Shown here: positions 9,401-18,777 of the stretch, piece after piece
Layout of the letters: each line of letters opens with the position of its first letter
Position numbering within the stretch: the stretch's first letter is position 1
Assembly: GCA_963677785.2 (NCBI GenBank)
Contig: CAXXDH010000001.1
Span: 310,001-374,000 of the forward strand
DNA length: 64,000 nt
DNA from: G963665495 sp963677785
GTDB lineage: Bacteria > Desulfobacterota > Desulfovibrionia > Desulfovibrionales > Desulfovibrionaceae
Direction: 5' to 3'
Position numbers and translations under genes: made by a program
Notes under the pieces: generated by a model
Seen by the model: only the letters and a program-made list of their open reading frames with translations
Databases searched by the model: none
What the model was told of the DNA's origin: nothing

Positions 9401-12400
9401 AGCGCTGTCCAGGAAACCGTGGCCAGGAATCGCAACGGGTACGAGATCCCCGTGGATCTAGCCTTGAATCCGTTTGAAGTGGAAGGGCTGCGTTATGTGG
9501 TGGCCACGGTCAGGGATATTTCCTCGCGCAAGGAAGCGGACGCGCGTATTCAGGATCAGCTGATGTTTTCCAACGCTCTGATCGACACCATCCCCAACCC
9601 GATTTTCATCATGGATACGCACGCGCGCTATCTGGGGTGCAACCGGGCCTATGAATCCACTTTTGACGTTTCCCGTGATGCGATCATCGGCAAGCAGACG
9701 GAAGAACTGGAGCATTTTCCCAGACAGTTCCGCACCATGCTCCGCGGTGAGGAACTGGCCGCCTTGAGCGAGCGGGAAATGCGCCACCATGAACTCAGAC
9801 TGACATTTCCCAACGGCCAGGAGCACAGGCTGCTCTACTGGTGCACCACTTTCAACCTGTCCGACGGACGCCTTGCCGGACTCATCAATGTCATGGTGGA
9901 CATCACCGCGCAAAAACGGACTGAACAGGATCTGCACATCCTCTCGCAGGCCGTGGAATGCTCGCCGATTTCCGTACTGCTCCTGGACCGCGACGGGAAG
10001 ATACAATACGCCAATCCCACTTTTTACCAGCGTCTGATGCTGGAACAATCCGACGTCGCCGGAAAATCCTACGCCGCGTTTCTGTCCTCCCGGAACCCCG
10101 CGGACGTGCTGGAATCATTGCGGGAGACCATGATAACCGGCGGCAACTGGCAGGGCGACCTGATCAGCACCACCCGCTACGGCGAAATGATCTGGGAATC
10201 CGCCTGGTATTCGCCCATCACCGATGCGGAGGGCGAGGTCACCCACTATGCGGCCATGAAAGAGGACATAACGGGCAGAAAGAAGATGGAATACGAGCTC
10301 ATCGAAGCCAAGGATGCGGCCGAGGCGGCAACCAAAGCGAAAAGCGAATTTCTGGCCAGGATGAGTCATGAAATCCGTACGCCCATGAACGCCATCATGG
10401 GCATGACCCATCTGGCTTTGCAGACGAGTCTTGACGACAAACAGCTTGATTATCTGAAAAAAATTCAGTCTTCAGCCACGGCTTTGTTGAACATCATCAA
10501 TGACATTCTGGACTTTTCCAAAATCGAGGCCGGCAAGATGCAGCTGGAGTCCATCGAATTTCGTTTGGAAGATGTTCTGGATTCTTTGGGGGGGCTTGTT
10601 TCTTTTAGCGCCGGAGAAAAAGGGCTGGAGTTGCTTTTCAACCTGGATCCGGATGTTCCCCAGGTATTGCTGGGCGATCCGCTCCGGCTGAACCAGGTGC
10701 TCATCAACCTTGCCAACAACGCGGTGAAGTTCACGGAGCAGGGCGAGATAGTCATCAGTACGAAGTTGCAGCAAAAAGACAACGATCGAGTGACGATTAC
10801 TTTTTCCGTCAAGGATACGGGCATCGGACTCAGCACGGAACAACAAACGCACCTGTTTCAGTCCTTCAGCCAGGCCGACGGGTCCACCACAAGAAAATTC
10901 GGTGGCACGGGCTTGGGACTCGCCATTTGCAAGCGGCTAGTGGATTTGATGGATGGAGACATCTGGGTGGAAAGCCAGGTCAATCAGGGCAGTCAGTTTT
11001 TCTTTACAGCCGCTTTCGGCTACAGGGAAAGGTTCGACGACCGTCTGTTGCTTCCGCCTGTGAAGATGCGCCAGCTTCCCACGCTGGTAGTGGACGACAA
11101 TTCCATGGCCCGGAACATCCTGAGACATACGCTCGAGTCGTTCACTTTTCAGGTGGATACCGCGAAGTCCGGCTCAGAGGCCCTGGACCTGCTGCGGCAG
11201 GAGCCCAAGGACAATCCGTATAAGCTCATTATTATGGACATGACCCTGCCGGGGATGAGCGGGGTTGAGGTTACTGAAAAAATTAAGAACAGGCTGCAGC
11301 TTCCGTACGCGCCCAAGGTCATTCTGCTCACGTCTTATAGCGGAGAGGAAGCCTCGCAAGGCAACGTATCCGTGCCTTTTGACGGCATCCTCGTCAAACC
11401 CGTGAGCCGTTCTCTGCTGTTCAATACCATCATGTACGCATTCGGCAACAGCAGGGGGCAGATGGTCACTCCGAGTGAATTCAGTCAGGGCAATTTGTTG
11501 CAGTTGGCCAGGGAACGGCTCGCTGGAGCCCACGCGCTGCTGGTTGAGGACAACGACATCAATCAGGAAATTGCGGTCGAACTGATCGAGCAGGCCGGAT
11601 TGCGCGTAGACGTGGCCAGCAACGGACTGGAGGCCGTACGCGCGGCCATGGACACGGATTACGACATCATTCTGATGGACATTCAGATGCCCGAAATGGA
11701 CGGCTTGGAAGCCACGGAAAAGATCCGCAGGCTGGAAAAACCCTGGGGCAGGGACGTGGCCATTCTCGCTATGACCGCGCACGCTTTGGTGGGAGACAGG
11801 GAAAAGAGCCTGGAATCCGGCATGAATGCGCACATCGTCAAACCCATTGATCCGGATGAGCTGTATGAAGCGCTGTTGCACTGGACGCGGCCTCCGGCGG
11901 TTTCCGCTGCTCCTGACGCACCGCAGCCGATGGAGGCGGCTGCTGCGGTTCCTGTCGAAAACGACCTGCCGGGGCTTTCCGTGCGTTCCGGATTGCAACG
12001 TGTTTCCAACAACAGAGAGTTATACGGCAATCTGCTTCGCCGTTTCCGGTCCGGCAATACGGATTTTCTTTTCCGCCTGCGGCACGCATTGGCTGGCGAT
12101 GATACGTCCACGGCCGTACAGATGCTCCATACGCTCAAGGGAGTGGCCGGCAACCTGGGCGCCGAAGAGCTGTTCGACGCGGCGGCCGAACTTGAAAATC
12201 TGCTGAAGGCCGAACAGGCCGCTGGCCTGGACGAGGCTCTGGCAACGCTGCAGACCTGGTTCGGCCGCGTACTGGAAGCCATAGCCGTACTCGAGCCCGA
12301 GGACAAGGAAGATGCGGAAACGGTAGCGGGCGCCGAACCGGTCGACGCGCAAGCTGTTCTTGCCATCCTCGATACCTTTGAAAAACTTCTGGGAGAAGAT

Positions 12401-12868
12401 GTCAGTGAAGCCCTGGATTGCCTGGGGGCGTTGCATCCGTTCGTGCAAGGCACTTCTTTGGAGCCCGGATGCAAGACCCTGCGGGAACGCCTGGAAGCCT
12501 TCGACAGCGACGGCGCTCTGGCCATGAGCCGCTTGCTGCGGGAGCAGGTTCTTGCCGAGCCACCCGTTGCCGAGGCCGCTGTTGCAGAGAAGGATCAAGC
12601 TTCCGAAGTTTCCGAAAGCGCGCCTTTGCCGGCAGAACAGTTGGATCAGCTGGCGCTTCTGCTGCAAAAAATGGTTGATTCTCTGGATGCCGATCTGGTG
12701 GAAAGTCTGACATATCTCGAACAGCTGCCTCTGATGCTGGAATCCGGGAACTATGCGGCGGAGCTCAAAATGCTGGCAGAGCAGCTGGAACACTTCGATA
12801 CGGACGCCGCCCGCAATACGTTGCAGGCCATTGCCCGGCAATGCGGCATTGCGCTGCATGGAGAATAA
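6452..12868 (+). CDS. giant BvgS-like hybrid sensor histidine kinase
   Basis: Membrane kinase of 2138 residues. Order seen: signal peptide/first membrane segment (about 12-32), three successive periplasmic solute-binding (SBP_bac_3) domains (about 40-260, 265-490 and 510-740), membrane helix near 748-768, four PAS-type domains (about 785-1290), HisKA with HEIRTPMNAIMG (phospho-acceptor H1306), HATPase, two receiver domains (D1596 in IIMDMTLPG and D1743 in ILMDIQMPEMDG) and an Hpt domain (H1893 in LHTLKGVAGNLG). Two further weakly Hpt-like segments follow to the end. The GTG start has AGAGGTGA upstream. BvgS/EvgS kinases usually have two Venus-flytrap domains; three is unusual. The ligand is probably an amino acid or similar small solute. 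No partner response regulator is adjacent. Confidence 0.93.
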   Translation: MQSTRGQLSTAFRTGFFFLICLLGLTLAAGRSSARGASDPLVIAASEDSAPLSYLDANGRPAGLLIDLWSLWSQKTGQSIKFLPSPFGQSLEDVRNGRAQMHAGCFKSPERSVYLDFVEPLYPIRTDIYFQNNLRLRDRNDLLAFRVGAVRGDYASDYLRQEIPGIAFRFFDRYEELFSSLNRNELKVFVSDQPVAQYYLERLGLLNKYHYNTNASLYTRRIYAAVQKDNSGLARMVRDGLKRISKDELAALEHKWIGVGGQKTENLLHIACPNEYEPFAMRTITGEAAGMLVDLWRSWAQKVGVKVAFTFSDWTDSIHNVLNGESDFHCGMLPVDGNETLAFGPPTYPTDINLFALPKTEAVTLPSLVGKKLAVLGNSQQEAWLSKNAPRIQLLRFDDTQAMVASVFQNQAAALCNSLVNTHAVLDMNGLTDQLRASHSPLFYDYLRPAVRPDRKDLLELLQSGFDKITNREFNTIEERWISNPRQQLFSFYGRNVRFSQQELQRIADLPALRLGIRSDRPPLEFVSKNGEYEGIIPEILQLLAQRFFVYFQPQTALDWNATLKQARAGDIDVVSELPATSKNAGDFVFTETFFEYPLVVVTRSEYPFFADLTALEGKTMAVARESGLISKLKKKYPGIRFVAMDSYDAALKDVSGNKVDCCLGGMLTLPYLANKLKLENIKIALHTDLVKKLHMAVPRKHKEFVPLLDKMLSAIPKRQIEKITESWVMARFEPTTDWDFVWKVALSIAAAAGIILGVILIWNRRLAREINYRRAIEQRLSSMAANVPGAIFQSYVRPDGEYGYYYFSKRSEELFGFTEEEAKADPDILQIVPEDRERCKASYDLAVQEITNWNFTGRIITPDGSIKWINATAKPIRENNGEIVFNGILLDITERKLVAQKYLETEKKIRAMSEAIHDALLMVDSHGTVQFWNPAAELLFGIPAEEALGVELQVLLPPVQNRDYLCNRVLTFLVNEKLRTEGSAVQETVARNRNGYEIPVDLALNPFEVEGLRYVVATVRDISSRKEADARIQDQLMFSNALIDTIPNPIFIMDTHARYLGCNRAYESTFDVSRDAIIGKQTEELEHFPRQFRTMLRGEELAALSEREMRHHELRLTFPNGQEHRLLYWCTTFNLSDGRLAGLINVMVDITAQKRTEQDLHILSQAVECSPISVLLLDRDGKIQYANPTFYQRLMLEQSDVAGKSYAAFLSSRNPADVLESLRETMITGGNWQGDLISTTRYGEMIWESAWYSPITDAEGEVTHYAAMKEDITGRKKMEYELIEAKDAAEAATKAKSEFLARMSHEIRTPMNAIMGMTHLALQTSLDDKQLDYLKKIQSSATALLNIINDILDFSKIEAGKMQLESIEFRLEDVLDSLGGLVSFSAGEKGLELLFNLDPDVPQVLLGDPLRLNQVLINLANNAVKFTEQGEIVISTKLQQKDNDRVTITFSVKDTGIGLSTEQQTHLFQSFSQADGSTTRKFGGTGLGLAICKRLVDLMDGDIWVESQVNQGSQFFFTAAFGYRERFDDRLLLPPVKMRQLPTLVVDDNSMARNILRHTLESFTFQVDTAKSGSEALDLLRQEPKDNPYKLIIMDMTLPGMSGVEVTEKIKNRLQLPYAPKVILLTSYSGEEASQGNVSVPFDGILVKPVSRSLLFNTIMYAFGNSRGQMVTPSEFSQGNLLQLARERLAGAHALLVEDNDINQEIAVELIEQAGLRVDVASNGLEAVRAAMDTDYDIILMDIQMPEMDGLEATEKIRRLEKPWGRDVAILAMTAHALVGDREKSLESGMNAHIVKPIDPDELYEALLHWTRPPAVSAAPDAPQPMEAAAAVPVENDLPGLSVRSGLQRVSNNRELYGNLLRRFRSGNTDFLFRLRHALAGDDTSTAVQMLHTLKGVAGNLGAEELFDAAAELENLLKAEQAAGLDEALATLQTWFGRVLEAIAVLEPEDKEDAETVAGAEPVDAQAVLAILDTFEKLLGEDVSEALDCLGALHPFVQGTSLEPGCKTLRERLEAFDSDGALAMSRLLREQVLAEPPVAEAAVAEKDQASEVSESAPLPAEQLDQLALLLQKMVDSLDADLVESLTYLEQLPLMLESGNYAAELKMLAEQLEHFDTDAARNTLQAIARQCGIALHGE

Positions 12869-13009
12869 CCAGAAACTTTTCGCGCCGAACAACTTACCCC
12901 AATCGCTGCTATCTCTGCTTCCCTTGACGGGATGCTTTCCTCCTTGTGGTTTGCCCATCGCATCCGTATAGTCTGTTGCTGGTTGTACAACGCACGAGGA
13001 GAAGCCTGC

Positions 13010-14251
13010 ATGCCGAGCATACGAAAAAGTCTGTTGCAGTTTGTTTTTGCCGGAGCTTTCATGAAGCGCTGGAATGACAAGATGCGTCCCATGGAGCTGC
13101 TGGAAGTGGACAAGCAGGCCCATAAGATGATTGTGGCCTGGTTGCTGTACATGCACGAGAGCCAGGGCCTGAGCCTGGACGAACGCTTGAAGCTGGGACA
13201 GACCGTGATAGAAGGGGGTTTGTTCGAGTATTTCTACAGGCTGGTGATCACGGATATCAAACCGCCGATTTTTTATCAGATCAAAAGCAACCCGGACCAT
13301 TACAAACTGCTGACCGATTGGGTGCTGGAACAGCTCGCCCCCCGGGTGCAGCCTCTGGGAGGGGAGTTCTGGTCCCGGCTGGAGGCCCATTTTCAGGGAG
13401 AGCCGGGCGAAAGCCAGGGACGCAGAATTCTGGAAGCGGCTCATCTTTACGCCAGCAGTTGGGAATTCAATCTGATCAAGGGCGTCAATCTGCAGGATGA
13501 CGAGTTCAAGGAGATCGAAGCCTCATTTACCGAAGGCATGGCCAACTATACGGATTTGCGCGGTGTGGAAGAACTAATCCGCGGCGTGGAAACGCCTCTG
13601 GGCCGTTTCGCCCATTTATGCGGCCAGCTGCGTTTTCAGAAACGCTGGTCCCAAACTCCGCGCGTACCGGAAACCTCCGTCATCGGGCACATGTTTCTGG
13701 TGGCCTGTTACGCCTATTTCTTCAGCATCGCCCTGGGGGCCTGCGAGGCGCGGCGGCAGAACAATTTTTTCGCGGGCCTGTTCCACGACATGCCCGAACT
13801 GCTGACCCGGGACATCATCTCGCCGGTGAAAAAATCCATTCGCCATGTGGCCGAACTGATCAAAGAATATGAAGACTCGGAATTGTCCCGCCGTGTGCTG
13901 ATTCCCCTGGAGCAGGGCGGCCACGGCCATATTTCCCGGCGCTTGTGCTATTTTCTCGGGCTCGAAGTGGGCAGCGAGTTCAAGAATACCGTGCTTCAGG
14001 ACGGGGTCATTGCGGAGATCAGCTTTGAAGAGCTTTCCGGGCCCTACAACCGGAATGAAGCAGACCCCAAAGACGGCGACGCGTTGAAGATCTGCGATAC
14101 GCTCGCCGCGTTCATCGAAGCCTATACGGCCCTGCGCAACGGCATTTCCTCGGACCAGCTGCAACAAGCCCTGTGGCGGATGCGCGAGCGCTACCAGAAC
14201 ACCATGCTGGCCGATCTGCACATCGGCGCGCTGCTGGCGGATTTTGATTAA
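13010..14251 (+). CDS. HD-domain hydrolase, YfbR-like
   Basis: Soluble 413-residue protein. The C-terminal half has an HD phosphohydrolase core with GHMFLVACYAYF, HDMPELLTRDIISPVKKS and a later helix with GDALKICDTLAAFIEAY. The HD..E..T.D..P.K pattern resembles YfbR-type (COG1896) HD hydrolases rather than HD-GYP proteins. YfbR itself is a 5'-deoxynucleotidase, but the substrate here is not known. The N-terminal 150 residues are an unrecognised helical extension. The ATG at 13010 is preceded by GAGGAG with an eight-base spacer; the longer open frame is less likely. It follows the giant kinase by 141 bases on the same strand and ends convergently with an HD-GYP gene. Confidence 0.75.
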   Translation: MPSIRKSLLQFVFAGAFMKRWNDKMRPMELLEVDKQAHKMIVAWLLYMHESQGLSLDERLKLGQTVIEGGLFEYFYRLVITDIKPPIFYQIKSNPDHYKLLTDWVLEQLAPRVQPLGGEFWSRLEAHFQGEPGESQGRRILEAAHLYASSWEFNLIKGVNLQDDEFKEIEASFTEGMANYTDLRGVEELIRGVETPLGRFAHLCGQLRFQKRWSQTPRVPETSVIGHMFLVACYAYFFSIALGACEARRQNNFFAGLFHDMPELLTRDIISPVKKSIRHVAELIKEYEDSELSRRVLIPLEQGGHGHISRRLCYFLGLEVGSEFKNTVLQDGVIAEISFEELSGPYNRNEADPKDGDALKICDTLAAFIEAYTALRNGISSDQLQQALWRMRERYQNTMLADLHIGALLADFD

Positions 14252-14375
14252 AGTCGTTGCATTGAAAAATAGTATAAGCTCCTGCGGCTTGATATAACAT
14301 GTTGTAATGTATGCTATACGCTCGCCCAGGAAAGAGCTCCAATCAGCACGTCTAAATGTATGATACCCTGAACTT

Positions 14376-15374
14376 TTAAAACTCTCCGGTCTGATAGGCC
14401 ACCTGAATGATCCGGCTGTAGCGCTGATCGTAGTGTTTGCTGTCCTTGACCAGCTCGGTGGCAGCTTGCAGGGGCTCTTTGGCCTGGGCGTAGGGCCTGT
14501 CCGCGACCATGGCGCAAAAGGAGTCCACAACGGCCATCATTCTGCCTAGTTTGGAAATTTCCTCTCCGGAAGTCTTGCGCGGGTAGCCCGAACCGTCCAG
14601 ACGTTCGTGGTGCTCAACCACGCAGGCCTTGATTTCATTGAAAGTCAGGCCCAGTTTTTGCGCCAGCTTGGCCCCCAGAATCGGATGCAGATTGATTTTC
14701 TGGCGGTCTTCCTGTGTCAACGGTTTGGACTTGTTCAGAATGAACTGGGGAATCTTGCTCATGCCCATGTCGTGCAGAAAAAACGCCAGGGCGGAGCGGT
14801 CCAATTCGCGGCGCTGCGGGCTGCCGCCTTTGAGTTTGAAAAAGAGCCACAGGCCCACGAAACCGCAGTTCAGCGAGTGGTTGGCCAGGGTGTGCTCCTT
14901 CTGGATGCGCCGGATGAGAGATTTGGAACGATAGGCGTCCTTGCTGAGATATTCGGTCAGGACCATGATGTCCCGGTAGAGCGTTTCGAATACAGGCTGC
15001 ACAGGCTGTTCGAAGAAACCTTCCAGCCGGAATTGAAAGGCCTGTACGAGTATATCGGCGATTTCCTTTTCCTTGAGATTTTTGTCCACAAGGATCAGGT
15101 CCAGCTGTTTGGCAATGTGTTTGGAATAGACCGGATGGTCCGAGCGCGCGACGAACAGCGAGGCATCCTGGCAAAGCGCGTTGATTTCTTCCACCTGTTG
15201 TTTGCTGAGACGGCTTCCTTTGCGCGAATAAGGCTGCAGCTGGGCGATGTCGTCATTGAATTTGAACAGGTCCAGAGGAGGACGGTACTTGGGAAAACTG
15301 GCTAAAATGTCCGGGCTGATCTGATAATATTCTTCGGAGATATTATCGGGAATGGTGGTCTTGACTGCGCACAT
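14376..15374 (-). CDS. HD-GYP domain c-di-GMP phosphodiesterase
   Basis: 332-residue soluble protein. The N-terminal 150 residues are helical without a recognised fold. The C-terminal part is HD-GYP: FFLHDMGMSKIP, NLHPILGAKLAQ and VEHHERLDGSGYP, followed by a MMAVVDSFCAMVADRPYAQ helix typical of this family. The metal ligands and GYP loop are intact, although the lysine of the usual HDIGK is Met here, so c-di-GMP hydrolysis is probable but not certain. The start ATG has only a weak GGGG upstream. No receiver domain is present. Confidence 0.87.
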   Translation of the reverse strand: MCAVKTTIPDNISEEYYQISPDILASFPKYRPPLDLFKFNDDIAQLQPYSRKGSRLSKQQVEEINALCQDASLFVARSDHPVYSKHIAKQLDLILVDKNLKEKEIADILVQAFQFRLEGFFEQPVQPVFETLYRDIMVLTEYLSKDAYRSKSLIRRIQKEHTLANHSLNCGFVGLWLFFKLKGGSPQRRELDRSALAFFLHDMGMSKIPQFILNKSKPLTQEDRQKINLHPILGAKLAQKLGLTFNEIKACVVEHHERLDGSGYPRKTSGEEISKLGRMMAVVDSFCAMVADRPYAQAKEPLQAATELVKDSKHYDQRYSRIIQVAYQTGEF

Positions 15375-15801
15375 GCTTTTGGCCCCATGAGTTACTCAAT
15401 ACGCTGAGCGAAACACTCTTCGGCAACAAGCCGGATCCCCCAAAACGTCTGCAGTAAAATTATATTAAGTATAACCTTATTTTACGCGAAGTAGCAAGTA
15501 TTGCTTTTGCTGCATTCTTTTTAAACTCTCAATATCGATAGAGGATCGGGCCGGATGGCGGTTCCGGTTGCATCAAATGAAGAAGGGGAAACTCTGGCCG
15601 CTATAGAGGGGGAGTTGCGTCCCGGCTGCGGTATTTTTTTAATTTTGTTCGAAATATAAGATTATTATTGGTGTCACGACATTGTCGGCCAATTCGATAA
15701 AATCAAGTAAGCGGGTGAAATTTTCATTGCGCGGGGGCTTTCGCGTGGCCGAAAGACCCCGCTGCTATCTCCGGACTGGGCGGACATGAGCCCAGCGGGG
15801 G
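15375..15801. other. 427-base intergenic region
   Basis: AT-rich in its centre. Apart from the hairpin at 15731-15762 I recognise no gene, tRNA or riboswitch. It separates an HD-GYP gene and a chemoreceptor gene on the same strand. Confidence 0.6.
15731..15762 (-). terminator. hairpin downstream of the chemoreceptor gene
   Basis: Arms GCGGGGGCTTTCG and CGAAAGACCCCGC pair with one mismatch around a six-base loop, about 40 bases after the chemoreceptor stop on the minus strand. Only short T stretches follow, so termination is plausible rather than certain. The right arm could also pair with CAGCGGGGGT near 15793, giving an alternative fold. Confidence 0.45.
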
Positions 15802-17364
15802 TCAGGCGCATTCGAGCTTACTGCTCTTTTGCATGTCGCCGATGATGGTTTTCAATTCTCCCGCCATCTCGGCCAGTTCATTCACCGCGTAGGTGGATTC
15901 CTCCATAGCCGCGGCTGTTTCCGCTGCGGAGTTTTGAATGTCGGTGGTGGCGGAAGCCACCTCGTCGCTGACCTGGGACTGTTGCATTACCGCATCGGCA
16001 ATATCGTGCACCCGCGCGTTGGTCTGTTCGATAAAACTGAGGATTTCCTTGATCTTTTCACCTGCGGCAGTGGCTGATTCCACTCCTTGCATCACGGAGG
16101 ATACGGACGTTTCACTGGATGCGCGGCTTTTTTCCACACTGGACTGGATGGCCTGAATCACGCTGCCCACTTCTTTGGTGGCCTGCATAGTCTTTTCCGC
16201 AAGTTTGCGGACTTCGTCGGCGACAACCGCAAATCCGCGCCCGGCCTCACCGGCACGGGCCGCTTCAATGGCGGCATTCAGCGCCAAAAGGTTGGTCTGG
16301 TCCGCGATGTCGGATATCACATTGAGGACATCGCCGATGCGTTCGGCATGTTCGCCCAGTTGGGACATGTCGCGCATCAGCTCTTCGGCACTGTCGCGAA
16401 CGGTCATGATCACACTCCTGGTCCGCTCCACTTCCTCGGCGCCTTGTGCCGCTTCCTTGCGGGAAGTGTCCGCGGTTTCGGTTACCGACCGGGCATTGTC
16501 CGCGACTTCCAGGATGGATGCGCTCATCTGCTGAATGGCTCTGGCCACTTCCCCCGTACGCGATCGCTGCGAGTCAGCCAGAGCGCGGATGTCGTCCACC
16601 TGGCTCGAAAGCTGGGTGGATGCCGAAGCCAGGTTTTCCGCAACACCCGTGGCCCTGTCCGCCGCGCTGCCTATCAGTTCGTTCTGTTTGCAGATCTCTT
16701 CTTCTTTTTCCTTGAGCTGTGTCATGTCCAAGTAAATACAGATGCCTCCAATGCAGGTCTTCTCCAGATCGTACAAGGGGTAGACGTTATAGAGCACATG
16801 ATGCTCGCCGCCTTTGTGTCCGGTGATGGTGACTTCCTTGTTGCTGAAGACCTCGCCGGTTTCCATGGCTTTGCCCACAACTGATTTGCGCGTACTGTCG
16901 TTGTAGAAGACTTCCGACAACGTGCGGCCATGCTGCGACTCGGGGGGCTGGTCGATCTCGAGCATTTCCATGGTGGCTTTGTTGGTCAACCTGGTACGTT
17001 CCTTGGTGTCTACCAGCAGAAAGGGCATGGGAAGGCCATTGAGGATGCCCTTCACAAGTCCTTTCTGGTGGCGCATTTCCGCGATGAGCTCGCCGATGGA
17101 GACGCCGAGGGGGCCATGCCGCTGCAGCACCGTGTTGTCCGGATTTTTTTCGGAAAGCGTGGCGGCAATAAGGTCTTTCAATTCCGTCTGCCCCTTTTGC
17201 AGCGCGGACAAATTGACCAAGGCGCCTATACCGCCGGCAAGGGCCAGGGCGCAGAGCAAAAGCGGCCAGATCAGAGTTTGGGTCCAGGGGTGCGTACTGC
17301 AGAGTACAATGGCGGAGAGAATGATACAGGCCAGACAGCCGAACAAAAAAGCATGCGCTCGCAT
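15802..17364 (-). CDS. methyl-accepting chemotaxis protein with PAS domain
   Basis: 520 residues. Two close hydrophobic segments at the N-terminus (about 5-25 and 30-55) anchor it with almost no periplasmic part. A PAS domain follows (about 105-220: GILNGLPMPFLLVDTKERTR...), then a coiled coil and the MCP signalling domain with the conserved hairpin tip (ISDIADQTNLLALNAAIEAA, ARAGEAGRGFAVVADEVRKL). It should control CheA from an intracellular cue, possibly redox or a small metabolite. The ATG at 17364 is preceded by AGGAGG with good spacing; the longer frame upstream is rejected. No CheR pentapeptide is seen at the C-terminus. Confidence 0.93.
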   Translation of the reverse strand: MRAHAFLFGCLACIILSAIVLCSTHPWTQTLIWPLLLCALALAGGIGALVNLSALQKGQTELKDLIAATLSEKNPDNTVLQRHGPLGVSIGELIAEMRHQKGLVKGILNGLPMPFLLVDTKERTRLTNKATMEMLEIDQPPESQHGRTLSEVFYNDSTRKSVVGKAMETGEVFSNKEVTITGHKGGEHHVLYNVYPLYDLEKTCIGGICIYLDMTQLKEKEEEICKQNELIGSAADRATGVAENLASASTQLSSQVDDIRALADSQRSRTGEVARAIQQMSASILEVADNARSVTETADTSRKEAAQGAEEVERTRSVIMTVRDSAEELMRDMSQLGEHAERIGDVLNVISDIADQTNLLALNAAIEAARAGEAGRGFAVVADEVRKLAEKTMQATKEVGSVIQAIQSSVEKSRASSETSVSSVMQGVESATAAGEKIKEILSFIEQTNARVHDIADAVMQQSQVSDEVASATTDIQNSAAETAAAMEESTYAVNELAEMAGELKTIIGDMQKSSKLECA

Positions 17365-17844
17365 GGTGTGCCTCCTGATGATTGGTGGTAAAACGCCTGG
17401 CGGCCTTTTCCAGAAAGCATGGTGCCTTGTCTGCTCATCTCGAAAAAGAACGCTTCTTTTTCCGGATGGCGGCAACAGGCAGTGCGAGACTCCCCCCTCC
17501 TTGAATAAAACAAGCCTCCACTGTTGGTTAAGAATATACCTCAGACTTAACCATAAACACAACTTGAAGTAAACGGCGTAGGTGGAAGGATACAAAAAAA
17601 ATCGGGGGAATGGATTTGAATCCTGGAGCAGACGTAGCGTTGTCTTTTGTGGTAACAGTTAAGAATAAAATATTTTTTTTTTTGGTGGAAAGATCTCTGG
17701 TTCGGCAACTTGCAAAAAGAGCAAGAGGCGCGGCGACCGGGAAAGGTAATCTTAGCATACGAAAAGCCTTACCTTTTATGGCTACCAGACCTCATGGCGC
17801 AGCTTTAGGTCTACAGTACGTGGGGGGCGCTGCTAGTTGCTATG
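17365..17844. other. 480-base intergenic region
   Basis: It contains a run of 12 T near 17681 and a perfect eight-base inverted repeat (AAAGGTAA 17742-17749 with TTACCTTT 17769-17776), which might end tlyA transcripts but has no strong T tail. No reading frame here looks coding. Confidence 0.5.
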
Positions 17845-18603
17845 TCAAGAAGATGCGGAGCGTACGGCGTAGAGCAGATATTCCTGGTTGCCCTTTGGGC
17901 CGCGTATGGCGGAGGGCGCCACTCCCGCAACCCGGAAACCGCAGGTTGTTGCGACGAATTGGCGGATTTTTTCCACGGCTTCCTGCTGGTCTTCCAGCGA
18001 GCGGACCACGCCCTTGTCCGTCCGGCCGGGTCCGAGTTCAAACTGGGGCTTGACCAGCACCACGAGTTCAGCATCCGTTCGCAGGAATTGAAGGCAGGGC
18101 TCGAGTACCAGGGTAAGGGAAATGAAGGAAACATCCGCGGTGAACACGTCCACCTTTTCGGGCAGCAGGTCCGGGGGGGCCAGGCGCAGGTTGATCTGTT
18201 CGAGGCTGATGACACGGGGGTCCTGGCGCAAGCGCTCGTGCAGCTGGCCGCGTCCCACATCCGCGGCATAGACCCGTACGGCGCCGTGCTGGAGCATGCA
18301 GTCCGTAAAGCCGCCCGTGGCCGCGCCCGCGTCCAGAGCGGTTTTTCCGGTAAAATCAATGCCGAACTGCTCGATGGCCGTGAGCAGCTTATACGCGCCG
18401 CGGCTGACGAAGCGTTCCTGCTCGCGTAACTCGAGCGTACAGTCGGGGGTGAGCTGCCGGCCGGGTTTGTCCACCTTTTCCTTGCCCGCTCCGCGCAGCA
18501 GAAAGACTTCTCCGGCCATGATCAATCGTTTTGCCAGTTCGCGCGTGGGGGCCAGACCCTGCTCGACCAGCAGCTGGTCCGCGCGGATTTTTTTTTGCGC
18601 CAC
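17845..18603 (-). CDS. tlyA: TlyA family rRNA (cytidine-2'-O)-methyltransferase
   Basis: 252 residues: an N-terminal S4 RNA-binding domain (KIRADQLLVEQGLAPTRELA) and a Rossmann methyltransferase of the FtsJ type (ALDAGAATGGFTDCMLQHGA, then VDVFTADVSFISL and LVVLVKPQFELGPG). TlyA enzymes methylate cytidines in 16S and/or 23S rRNA; which one applies here cannot be read. I use the GTG at 18603 because family members start just before the S4 core; an ATG at 18666 would add 21 residues with no better ribosome binding site. Some TlyA proteins are called haemolysins, a legacy name. Confidence 0.9.
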   Translation of the reverse strand: MAQKKIRADQLLVEQGLAPTRELAKRLIMAGEVFLLRGAGKEKVDKPGRQLTPDCTLELREQERFVSRGAYKLLTAIEQFGIDFTGKTALDAGAATGGFTDCMLQHGAVRVYAADVGRGQLHERLRQDPRVISLEQINLRLAPPDLLPEKVDVFTADVSFISLTLVLEPCLQFLRTDAELVVLVKPQFELGPGRTDKGVVRSLEDQQEAVEKIRQFVATTCGFRVAGVAPSAIRGPKGNQEYLLYAVRSASS

Positions 18604-18777
18604 AGTGCATCCCGTGTTACAGGTTTCTCCGAAAAGCCAATGCCTTGCGTTTGACAGACCAGACATGATGCGCGAAATGCGCGGCAAAGGTCAAGAGCCG
18701 CCGCGTCTGTACCTTATGCGAAAAATTGGCTATTCTGCTTGTAATTGCAGAAAGGAAAGCGCCGGGAGAGAAACAAA

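Noticed and set aside
17610..17630. tRNA-like T-arm (GGATTTGAATCC)
   Set aside because: The stem/loop geometry is wrong and no acceptor or anticodon arm surrounds it.
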